From: J061 sp003695725 [NCBI: Candidatus Schekmanbacteria bacterium]
GTDB taxonomy: Bacteria > Schekmanbacteria > GWA2-38-11
Assembly: GCA_003695725.1 (NCBI GenBank)
Contig: RFHX01000256.1
Coordinates: 1 to 8,731, forward strand
DNA: 8,731 nt
Reading direction: 5' to 3'
Shown here: positions 1-5,843 of the stretch, in pieces
Position numbering within the stretch: position 1 is the stretch's first letter
Layout: every line of letters starts with the position of its first letter
Made by a program: the position numbers and the translations under genes
The notes under the pieces: model-generated
The model's database searches: none
What the model was told of the DNA's origin: nothing
What the model saw: the letters and a program-made list of their open reading frames with translations, nothing else

Positions 1-500
1 ATACAGGGAACCCTCTCGACCTTGCTATAAATAATCAAGGATTTTTTAAAGTCAATACACCCAATGGGATAAAATATACAAGAAATGGTAATTTTTCTTT
101 AGACAAGTCCGGTCGCCTAATCACATCAGAAGGATATTCAGTCCTTGGAGAATCAGGGGAAATAATCTTAAAGGATTCAAATATAAAAATTGAAAATGAT
201 GGATCAATAAAATCAGGTAAATCTACAATAGGGAAAATTGCTTTGGTCAATTTCAAAGATCTATCAGTATTAAAGAGGGATGGCAACTCTTTCTATCTCC
301 CCTTAGGAATGGAAGATCAAGAAATTCCTGCAGAAGATGCAACAGTTAGCCAAGGTTATCTTGAACTCTCGAATGTCAACATAGTTCAAGAAATGGTAAA
401 AATGTTGACCGTCGTAAGAGCAAATGAATCATACCAAAAGATAATTGAAAACTTCAATACAATCAATTTTAAGGCATCCAACGAACTCGGAAAATTTTAA
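1..500 (+). CDS. flgF: FlgF, proximal/distal rod protein (3' part; start lies before the window)
   Basis: The open frame (codons starting at position 3) gives 165 residues ending in TAA at 498-500, with no start because the gene enters from the left edge. FlgF is a rod subunit exported by the flagellar type III system. The translation has the DLAINNQGFFKV segment followed by YTRNGNFSLDKSGRLIT, both typical of FlgF/FlgG/FlgE-type proteins. It ends in the C-terminal rod/hook helix region (SQGYLELSNVNIVQEM, then a long helix). Roughly the first third of the protein is missing. It is assigned to FlgF rather than FlgG because the next gene is a clear full-length FlgG and because its central domain is short. 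The tail VVRANESYQKIIENFN replaces the QRAYE signature of FlgG. A truncated second FlgG paralogue is the main alternative. Confidence 0.88.
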   Translation, partial: TGNPLDLAINNQGFFKVNTPNGIKYTRNGNFSLDKSGRLITSEGYSVLGESGEIILKDSNIKIENDGSIKSGKSTIGKIALVNFKDLSVLKRDGNSFYLPLGMEDQEIPAEDATVSQGYLELSNVNIVQEMVKMLTVVRANESYQKIIENFNTINFKASNELGKF

Positions 501-510
501 AATTATTATA

Positions 511-518
511 AAGGAGGG
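511..518 (+). promoter_or_regulatory. Strong ribosome binding site of flgG
   Basis: AAGGAGGG lies 7 bases before the ATG at 526 in the 25-base flgF-flgG gap. It is among the strongest Shine-Dalgarno sequences in the window, in keeping with FlgG being needed in more copies than FlgF. Confidence 0.85.
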
Positions 519-525
519 TTTTTAA

Positions 526-1314
526 ATGATTAGAGCATTATGGACAGCGGCATCAGGTATGGAAGCCCAACAGCTCAATATAGATGTCATTGCAAACAAC
601 TTGGCAAATGTAAATACTGTAGGTTTTAAAAGAAGCCGGGCTGATTTTCAGGAACTACTTTATAAAAGCTTGCAAACACCGGGAAATTCTTCATCAGCAA
701 CAAGTGAAATTCCAACAGGAGCCCAAATAGGACTTGGAGTAAAGCCTGTTGCAGTTCAAAAGCTCTTTTCACAGGGTGATTATCAGCAAACAGAAAACCA
801 GCTCGACATTGCAATAGAAGGAGATGGTTTTTTTCAGGTATTACAGCCAAACGGAGAAATAGCATATACACGGGCAGGCTCGTTCAAGAAGAATAGCGAA
901 GGACAAATTGTTACATCAGACGGCTATCCCTTAGAGCCATCTATCACAATTTCCCCAGATGCAATATCAGTAACTATAGGAAGTGATGGCACTGTTTCTG
1001 TTGTGGAAGCAGGCTCGGATACCTCAAACATTGTTGGGCAGATAGAACTTGCAAAGTTTTTAAACCCTGCAGGACTTAAAAGTATTGGACGCAATCTCTA
1101 TGTGCCAACAAGCGCATCAGGAGATGTTGTAACTGGAATCCCTGGTGAAACAGGATTTGGAACATTGAATCAGGGGTATTTAGAAATGTCCAATGTAAAT
1201 GTAGTTGAAGAGATGGTTAATATGATAATTGCGCAACGGGCATATGAAACAAACGCCAAAGCAATTACAGCCGCTGACGAAATGCTTCAACAAGCTAATA
1301 ATGTAACAAGGTAA
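526..1314 (+). CDS. flgG: FlgG, distal rod protein
   Basis: A 262-residue protein, close to the usual ~260 for FlgG, which builds the distal rod crossing the periplasm. The N-terminal rod signature [14 protein letters not shown] is at residues 23-36. A central [20 protein letters not shown] segment follows. The C-terminal rod/hook domain starts near residue 214 ([20 protein letters not shown]) and contains QRAYE at 237-241. There is no Sec signal peptide, as expected for a type III export substrate. The ATG at 526 is preceded by AAGGAGGG at 7-base spacing, so the start is secure. It sits between flgF and flgA, the usual rod-then-ring order. Nothing is truncated or unusual. Confidence 0.98.
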   Translation: MIRALWTAASGMEAQQLNIDVIANNLANVNTVGFKRSRADFQELLYKSLQTPGNSSSATSEIPTGAQIGLGVKPVAVQKLFSQGDYQQTENQLDIAIEGDGFFQVLQPNGEIAYTRAGSFKKNSEGQIVTSDGYPLEPSITISPDAISVTIGSDGTVSVVEAGSDTSNIVGQIELAKFLNPAGLKSIGRNLYVPTSASGDVVTGIPGETGFGTLNQGYLEMSNVNVVEEMVNMIIAQRAYETNAKAITAADEMLQQANNVTR

Positions 1315-1336
1315 TCGATTATTGAAGGACAAATAA

Positions 1337-2323
1337 ATGAACAAAATTAAAATGTTACACAAATATTATTGGATAACTGGTTTATTTACAGCAATGGCTT
1401 TTCTTCTCACACTTGCATCAGCTGAAAATATGATCAATATTAAAGCAAAGGAGAAATGTACGGTTGCAGGAGAGAAAATCCTCCTTTCTGACATTGCAAC
1501 GATTTCCACAGAAGACAATCTTTTAAAACAGAAATTGGAAAATCTTGAAATTGGATTTTCTCCATATATCGGAATGTCAAGAAACCTTACAGCAAAAGAA
1601 ATAAAAATCCGTTTGAAACAAAACAATATTCCTTTAGAAAGAGTTAATCTTGATTTTCCCGAAAGTGTATATGTAACTCGAGATTTTCAAACTTTGAATT
1701 CCAAAGAAATAGAAAAAACTGTCAGCAAGTACTTTGACAAAAAATTTGCTTCCAATCCTGACATAAAATTAAAGAGAATAAGAGGGGCTCAAAACCTGAC
1801 TCTTCCTGCAGGAAAAATCAGTACCAACATAGAAATTGTTCGAAAATCGATATCCGGCAACACTTATTCAATTCTTTTCACTGTATTTGTAAATGGCAAA
1901 AAAAGTGCATTTTTACAATTGTCAGCAGATGTTGAAAAAATCGAAGATATTGTAGTGGCAAGAAAAAAAATATTCAGAAATCAGATAATAACTGAAAAGG
2001 ATGTAACTGTAATAAGAAAGATATCGGATATGAGGACTAAAAACAATTTTTCTAAAATAAGCGATGTAATAGGAAAAAAAGCTACAAGATTGATTGATGT
2101 CAACAAAGCCATAACATCAGATATGGTCGAAGAGATTCCTCTGCTTGAAAGAGGAGATGTAGTTTCTATAAGAGTAATTTCAAATGGCTTAATGGTTTCT
2201 GCGTTGGGAGAAGTTTTAAGTAAAGGATATCAGGGAAAAAAGGTAAAAGTCAGGAATATAGATTCAGGAAAAATTCTAAAAGCAACAGTAATGAATAAAA
2301 AGGAGGTTAGAATTGAACTATAA
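1337..2323 (+). CDS. flgA: FlgA, P-ring assembly chaperone (periplasmic)
   Basis: A 328-residue protein with an N-terminal Sec signal peptide: positive residues, a hydrophobic stretch at about residues 12-26, then a predicted cut after A27-S28-A29. FlgA is the periplasmic chaperone that helps FlgI subunits form the P ring. The mature N-terminus has the TVAGEKILLSDIA pattern seen in longer FlgA proteins. The C-terminal part holds a SAF-type domain from about residue 204 (DIVVARKKIFRNQIITEKDV) and then the final beta domain (GDVVSIRV near 273, KVRNIDSGKILKATV near 303). It is about 100 residues longer than E. coli FlgA, because of the extra N-terminal region common outside enterobacteria. The ATG at 1337 follows GAAGGAC at 1324-1330. 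Its 3' end overlaps flgH by 11 bases. Confidence 0.95.
   Translation: MNKIKMLHKYYWITGLFTAMAFLLTLASAENMINIKAKEKCTVAGEKILLSDIATISTEDNLLKQKLENLEIGFSPYIGMSRNLTAKEIKIRLKQNNIPLERVNLDFPESVYVTRDFQTLNSKEIEKTVSKYFDKKFASNPDIKLKRIRGAQNLTLPAGKISTNIEIVRKSISGNTYSILFTVFVNGKKSAFLQLSADVEKIEDIVVARKKIFRNQIITEKDVTVIRKISDMRTKNNFSKISDVIGKKATRLIDVNKAITSDMVEEIPLLERGDVVSIRVISNGLMVSALGEVLSKGYQGKKVKVRNIDSGKILKATVMNKKEVRIEL
2300..2307 (+). promoter_or_regulatory. Ribosome binding site of flgH, inside the end of flgA
   Basis: AAGGAGGT lies 5 bases before a TTG at 2313, within the last flgA codons. It decides the flgH start: no ATG or GTG in the flgH frame fits the signal peptide, and the TTG is directly followed by a lipoprotein leader. 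Confidence 0.85.
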
Positions 2324-3026
2324 AATAGTAAAGTTTTTTACTCTCATAACTTGCCTCCTCTTCCTTGTATCGTGCGCAAGCGGACCTTCGAGTGTGCCAA
2401 AACACATCCAAAAGATAGATAGCGATGAAACAGCACTTACTCAACAAGAGGAAATCAGTTATGACCGCGGATCTATATGGACGGATAATGGTTTTAACAG
2501 CAATCTCTTTTCTGACCAGAAAGCATCCAGAGTAGGAGATGTAATAACAGTTATTGTTCAAGAGACTGCAACTGCCAATAAATCAGCATCAACAAAAGCA
2601 AGCAAAGATTCATCAATTGAAAATAGCGCTTCAGCTCTTTTTGGTTTTGAAAAAGCAGTGCAGCTAAGAAATCCAAACTTCAATCCCAGCGCTCTTATGA
2701 AAACGGAACACAAAGATTCTTTTGACGGTCAGGGAAAAACTTCAAGGTCCGGTGATTTTAAAACAACTCTTTCGGCAATTGTCATAAAGGTTTATCCCAA
2801 CCATAACCTTCTAATTAGAGGAAGCAGAACAATAACATTAAATGAAGAAGAACAGATAATAACTCTGACCGGGATAGTAAGGCCCGAGGACCTTTCATAT
2901 GAAAACACAGTATATTCAACAAAAATAGCTAATGCAAAAATCACATATACAGGCAAAGGTGTAATAGCGGACAAACAGCATCCGGGATGGATGACAAGGA
3001 TAATTTCATGGATATGGCCATTTTAA
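2313..3026 (+). CDS. flgH: FlgH, flagellar L-ring lipoprotein
   Basis: A 237-residue protein (E. coli FlgH is about 232) that forms the outer-membrane L ring around the rod. The start is TTG at 2313, chosen from the strong AAGGAGGT 5 bases upstream and the leader that follows. It has a lipoprotein signal peptide with the lipobox LVSC, giving a lipidated Cys21; Ala at +2 fits outer-membrane sorting. Family motifs run in order: GSIWTDNG (53-60), LFSDQKASRVGDVITVIVQE (65-84), FDGQGKTSRSGDF in the middle, an IRGSRTITLNEEEQ stretch, GIVRPEDLSYENTVYSTKIA, and the terminal GWMTRIISWIWPF. The 11-base overlap with flgA suggests translational coupling. The flgI ribosome-binding site begins in its stop codon. 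Confidence 0.97.
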   Translation: MNYKIVKFFTLITCLLFLVSCASGPSSVPKHIQKIDSDETALTQQEEISYDRGSIWTDNGFNSNLFSDQKASRVGDVITVIVQETATANKSASTKASKDSSIENSASALFGFEKAVQLRNPNFNPSALMKTEHKDSFDGQGKTSRSGDFKTTLSAIVIKVYPNHNLLIRGSRTITLNEEEQIITLTGIVRPEDLSYENTVYSTKIANAKITYTGKGVIADKQHPGWMTRIISWIWPF

Positions 3027-3030
3027 GGGA
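3025..3030 (+). promoter_or_regulatory. Ribosome binding site of flgI, overlapping the flgH stop
   Basis: AAGGGA begins within the flgH TAA (3024-3026) and lies 7 bases before the ATG at 3038. It supports that ATG over an in-frame ATG at 2987 inside flgH. Confidence 0.75.
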
Positions 3031-3037
3031 AAAATAT

Positions 3038-4147
3038 ATGAAACTTTTTAGAGGGATATTCATTTTTTTATTTATTCTCTTATTTTTATCACTCAATAGC
3101 GCAAATGCAGTAAAGATCAGAGATTTGGCATACATTGAAGGATTAAGAGGCAATAAATTGATTGGTTATGGATTGGTTGTCGGTTTGAATGGCACAGGCG
3201 ACAAACAGGGGACAGAATTCACAATTCAGTCATTAACTAATATGCTGAGAAAAAACGGCATATTAGTTTCACCTGATGATGTAAAAGTAAAAAATGTTGC
3301 AGCAGTAATGGTAACTGCAGACCTACCGCCTTTTCCAAGAAAAGGAATGCGGATAGATGTCCTTGTTTCATCGATTGGTGATGCAACAAGTCTTCAAGGC
3401 GGCACTCTTCTTCTTACTCCTTTAAAAGGGGCAGATGGAAAAATATATGCAGTAGCTCAGGGGCCTTTATCGATAGGAGGTTTTTCTGCAGGAGGTGCTG
3501 GCGGTGAAAAAGTTCAGAAAAATCATTTAAATGCAGGCAAGATTCCTGATGGTGCCATTATAGAGAGAGAAATTCCCTATAACTTTTCAAATACCTCAAG
3601 AATAACCTTTTCGCTTAGAAATTCAGATTTCACAACTACAAACAAAGTTGCTGAAAAGATAAACTCATTTATAGGTAATTCGATAGCTTTCCCAATGGAT
3701 GCTGTGAATGTAACTGTGGACATTCCTGATGAATATAGAAACAACCCCGTTAGATTTGTTTCATTGATTGAAAACCTTGATGTTACACCTGAAATTCCTG
3801 CTAAGATCGTCATTGATGAAAGGACAGGCACAGTTGTCGTAGGGGAAAATGTAAGGATTTCCACACTTGCTATTTCTCACGGCAATTTGACAATCGAAAT
3901 AAATTCAAAGTTCAAGATATCACAGCCATCCCCATTTTCAAAAAAGGGTGAAACAGTCGTTGTACCCGAAACAAAAACTTCTATAAAAGAGGAAAAAGGG
4001 CATCTGATTTTAGTTGAAGGCGGTGTCAGCATAAAAGAATTAGTAAGAGCTCTCAATGCTATTGGTGTAACAACACGCGACTTGATAACTATCTTTCAGG
4101 CTATCAAAGCCGCTGGTGCATTGCATGCCGAACTTGAAATAATTTAG
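3038..4147 (+). CDS. flgI: FlgI, flagellar P-ring protein
   Basis: From the ATG at 3038 this is 369 residues, the usual FlgI length. FlgI is secreted to the periplasm and forms the P ring around the rod at the peptidoglycan layer. A clear Sec signal peptide (K2, R5, hydrophobic residues 7-17) is predicted to be cut after A22-N23-A24. The mature protein opens with VKIRDLAYIEGLRGN and GYGLVVGLNGTGD (43-55), then KNVAAVMVTADLPPF, VSSIGDATSLQGGTLLLTPL and the IDERTGTVVVGENVRIS segment, all highly characteristic. The frame stays open upstream to an ATG at 2987. Starting there would put 17 charged residues before the signal peptide and overlap flgH, so 3038 is preferred. Secretion and folding should depend on FlgA, encoded two genes upstream. 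Confidence 0.98.
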   Translation: MKLFRGIFIFLFILLFLSLNSANAVKIRDLAYIEGLRGNKLIGYGLVVGLNGTGDKQGTEFTIQSLTNMLRKNGILVSPDDVKVKNVAAVMVTADLPPFPRKGMRIDVLVSSIGDATSLQGGTLLLTPLKGADGKIYAVAQGPLSIGGFSAGGAGGEKVQKNHLNAGKIPDGAIIEREIPYNFSNTSRITFSLRNSDFTTTNKVAEKINSFIGNSIAFPMDAVNVTVDIPDEYRNNPVRFVSLIENLDVTPEIPAKIVIDERTGTVVVGENVRISTLAISHGNLTIEINSKFKISQPSPFSKKGETVVVPETKTSIKEEKGHLILVEGGVSIKELVRALNAIGVTTRDLITIFQAIKAAGALHAELEII

Positions 4148-4156
4148 TGAAATTAT
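4139..4156 (+). promoter_or_regulatory. Small A/U hairpin over the flgI stop and flgJ start
   Basis: ATAATTT (4139-4145) and AAATTAT (4150-4156) are perfect complements around an AGTG loop. The flgI stop TAG (4145-4147) lies at the loop, and the first two bases of the flgJ ATG (4155-4157) are in the 3' arm. With no Shine-Dalgarno for flgJ, this fits coupled translation. The stem is all A-U and may be chance in AT-rich DNA. Confidence 0.35.
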
Positions 4157-4958
4157 GGCAACAAATATAGATAAAACATTAGTGAAATTCTTCTCAAATA
4201 GACTGAAGGAAGATATAAAATCTCTTCAAGCAGAAAGAAGAACTGCAAATGCAAATAAATCTTTGAAAAATCTACCTCCTAAGGAAGCTTTGAAAGAATT
4301 TGAATCCCTTTTTGTCTTCTATATGCTCAAAGAAATGACAAAGAATAACACATCCCAGGGGTTATTTGGAAAAGGATTCGGGAATGAATATTTCACAGAT
4401 ATGTTTAATCAAGAAGTGGCAAGAGCGCTTTCAAAAGGCGGTGGAATAGGAATTGCTGATTTTATAGAGAAAAACAGTAAGTTAAAAATTATAAAAAAAG
4501 ACAATAGAAATAGAATAGAAAACTTTCTGCCTTCACAACAACACAAGCATAGCAAGGAAAAAGAAAAAGTAAGTATCAGTAAGATTGTGCAGGGTGGAAG
4601 AATTTCTTCTCCATTTGGAGTAAGAAATGATCCATTCACTGGGGAAAAACGTTTTCATGATGGGATAGATATTGCTTGTGCTGAAGGGACCAAGGTTTAT
4701 CCTATTATGTCCGGTAAGGTTATATTTAGTGGAGAAATGAGAGGATATGGGAATGTAGTAATCATTGAACATAATAACGGAATCCAATCTTATTACGCAC
4801 ATAATAAGGTTAATTTCGTCAAAAAAGGAGATCTTATTACAACAAATACACCAATAGCATTATCCGGAAAAACAGGGAGGGCTACGGGGCCTCATCTACA
4901 TTTCGAGCTTCGAGCCGACAATAAACCTCAAAACCCTGAAAAATATTTAAAAATTTAG
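4155..4958 (+). CDS. flgJ: FlgJ-type rod-binding protein fused to an M23 (LytM-like) peptidase
   Basis: A 267-residue, two-domain protein. Residues ~35-106 match the FlgJ rod-binding domain (LKEFESLFVFYMLKEMTKN at 46-64, then FGNEYFTDMFNQEVARALSKGGGIGIADFI). A charged linker (~107-146) leads to an M23 endopeptidase domain (~147-267). The zinc site looks intact: H168 and D172 (HDGID), with H249 in PHLHFE; the catalytic-type histidines H216 (YYAH) and H247 are also present. It probably caps or nucleates the rod while cutting peptide cross-links in the wall to let the rod through. Enterobacterial FlgJ instead carries a GH73 glucosaminidase. No signal peptide is seen, so export through the flagellar channel is likely. 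The ATG lacks a clear ribosome-binding site and sits 7 bases after the flgI stop, so it is probably coupled to flgI translation. Confidence 0.93.
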   Translation: MATNIDKTLVKFFSNRLKEDIKSLQAERRTANANKSLKNLPPKEALKEFESLFVFYMLKEMTKNNTSQGLFGKGFGNEYFTDMFNQEVARALSKGGGIGIADFIEKNSKLKIIKKDNRNRIENFLPSQQHKHSKEKEKVSISKIVQGGRISSPFGVRNDPFTGEKRFHDGIDIACAEGTKVYPIMSGKVIFSGEMRGYGNVVIIEHNNGIQSYYAHNKVNFVKKGDLITTNTPIALSGKTGRATGPHLHFELRADNKPQNPEKYLKI

Positions 4959-4959
4959 T

Positions 4960-4985
4960 TAATAATTTATTTATTCTTCCGATAA
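4960..4985 (+). promoter_or_regulatory. Putative sigma28 (FliA-type) promoter for flgM and the late genes
   Basis: The -10-like TCCGATAA at 4978-4985 matches 7 of 8 bases of the sigma28 -10 consensus GCCGATAA. TAATAATT at 4960-4967 matches 5 of 8 bases of TAAAGTTT, with a 10-base spacer against the usual 11. It starts right after the flgJ stop, in the longest intergenic gap, just before the gene for the anti-sigma28 factor, which is a usual place for a late (class 3) flagellar promoter. Transcription would start near 4991-4995. The -35 match is weak. Confidence 0.6.
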
Positions 4986-5008
4986 GAGTACAAACTTTTA
5001 TCTGGAAG
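4976..5008 (+). promoter_or_regulatory. Hairpin pairing the flgM ribosome-binding site with the promoter -10 region
   Basis: CTTCCGATAA (4976-4985) is complementary to TTATC-T-GGAAG (4998-5008): ten base pairs with one bulged T at 5003 and a 12-base loop. The 3' arm covers the first part of the flgM Shine-Dalgarno, GGAAGGAG. There is no U tract, so it does not look like a terminator. An mRNA starting at the adjacent promoter would lack the 5' arm. Confidence 0.5.
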
Positions 5009-5011
5009 GAG
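5006..5011 (+). promoter_or_regulatory. Ribosome binding site of flgM
   Basis: AAGGAG lies 7 bases before the ATG at 5019 within GGAAGGAGAG. Its first three bases are in the 3' arm of the hairpin at 4976-5008. Confidence 0.85.
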
Positions 5012-5018
5012 AGAAAAT

Positions 5019-5324
5019 ATGAAAGTTGATGAAAAGAACAACATAATAAGCAAAATTTCAAACATTAAGACAGAACAAAAAGCGATAAAGAATGTTTCTC
5101 AAAAACCTAAAGACAATGATTCTGACGATATTAAGGTCAAAATCTCTTCACAGGGAGTCAAACTGTCTGAATATGTAAAAAAAATCAAAGAAATTGAAGG
5201 CAATAGAGCTGAAAAAATTCAAAATTTAAAAAAGAGCATAGAAGAAGGTACCTATAAAGTAGATGCAGAAAAAATCGCTGATAAAATTATCAAAGACTAT
5301 TTACAGGAAATAGCAGACGAATAA
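5019..5324 (+). CDS. flgM: FlgM, anti-sigma28 factor
   Basis: A 101-residue, lysine-rich protein of typical FlgM size. FlgM binds sigma28 (FliA) until the hook is complete and is then exported, releasing late-gene transcription. The family pattern is in the C-terminal half: VKLSEYVKKIKEI (47-59), then R63, EKIQNLKKSIEEGTYKVD (65-82) and AEKIADKIIKDYLQEI (83-98), the helices that clasp sigma28. The N-terminal ~40 residues are polar and low in order, as expected for an export signal region. It lies directly after a sigma28-like promoter, giving a feedback loop, and immediately before flgN as in many flagellar clusters. The start ATG has a good ribosome-binding site that may be partly hidden by a hairpin. 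Confidence 0.94.
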   Translation: MKVDEKNNIISKISNIKTEQKAIKNVSQKPKDNDSDDIKVKISSQGVKLSEYVKKIKEIEGNRAEKIQNLKKSIEEGTYKVDAEKIADKIIKDYLQEIADE

Positions 5325-5330
5325 TTGCTT

Positions 5331-5840
5331 ATGAAAAATGAAAGCGAAGTATTCAACAATTTTGCCAACATACTGGAAGAAATCACTTCAGTATATACTG
5401 AGTTTTTTCTGGCAATACAGGAACTTACTCTCTCATTGAAAAAGTCTGATTATGCAAAGTTTTTAGAATCGCAAAAGCATTTGGAAACTATTATTTTAAA
5501 AATCCGTCTCCTTGAAGAAGTACGGATAAAAGATGTAAAAAAAATTTCAGAATTAACAGGTTTGGATGAAGAATCTATTACACTATCCACATTGATTGAA
5601 ACTGCGCCGCCTCCAATCAATGAAAGATTCTATGAAATCAAGAAAAAACTAAGCGAAATCATAAATAAAGTTTCTGATTCGACTAAACATACAAAAAACC
5701 TTTTAGAAAGCTCGATTGTTACAATAGAAAATACAATCAATTTCATCAAATCTATATGCACATCAAATCCCGTTTATCAAAAAACAGGAAAGATTGAGAG
5801 CAATAATTTAAAAAGCTCTTTATTTGCGCAAAAGGTTTAA
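5331..5840 (+). CDS. flgN: FlgN, export chaperone for FlgK and FlgL
   Basis: A 169-residue, mostly alpha-helical protein with heptad-like runs (residues ~6-60 and ~95-140), matching FlgN-family chaperones, which bind FlgK and FlgL in the cytosol and deliver them to the export gate. FlgN-like features are the early L-x3-I-T-S-V-Y-x-E-F helix, LLEEVRIKDVKKI near the middle, L-x2-L-I-E-T before the second helix, and a near-terminal NPVYQKTGKI resembling the Y-x2-G ending of the family. Its position between flgM and flgK is the standard one. Similarity is diffuse, as usual for these chaperones. The start is uncertain: ATG at 5331 is chosen, but TTG at 5325, directly after the flgM TAA, is in frame and would add two residues. 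Neither has a clear ribosome-binding site, suggesting coupling to flgM. Confidence 0.82.
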   Translation: MKNESEVFNNFANILEEITSVYTEFFLAIQELTLSLKKSDYAKFLESQKHLETIILKIRLLEEVRIKDVKKISELTGLDEESITLSTLIETAPPPINERFYEIKKKLSEIINKVSDSTKHTKNLLESSIVTIENTINFIKSICTSNPVYQKTGKIESNNLKSSLFAQKV

Positions 5841-5843
5841 ACT

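Noticed and set aside
626-871. Minus-strand open frames within flgG, flgA, flgI, flgJ, flgK and flgL.
   Set aside because: Each lies wholly or mostly within a well-supported plus-strand flagellar gene, lacks a ribosome-binding site or recognisable product, and reads as low-quality antisense protein.
1312-1321. Perfect 10-base palindrome TAATCGATTA at the flgG stop.
   Set aside because: Too short and AT-rich to stand out. It gives no usable loop as RNA, has no second copy nearby, and half of it is the flgG stop and its neighbours.
2987-3037. In-frame ATG at 2987 as an earlier flgI start.
   Set aside because: It would overlap flgH by 40 bases and put 17 mostly charged residues before a textbook signal peptide. 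The ATG at 3038 has AAGGGA at the right distance.
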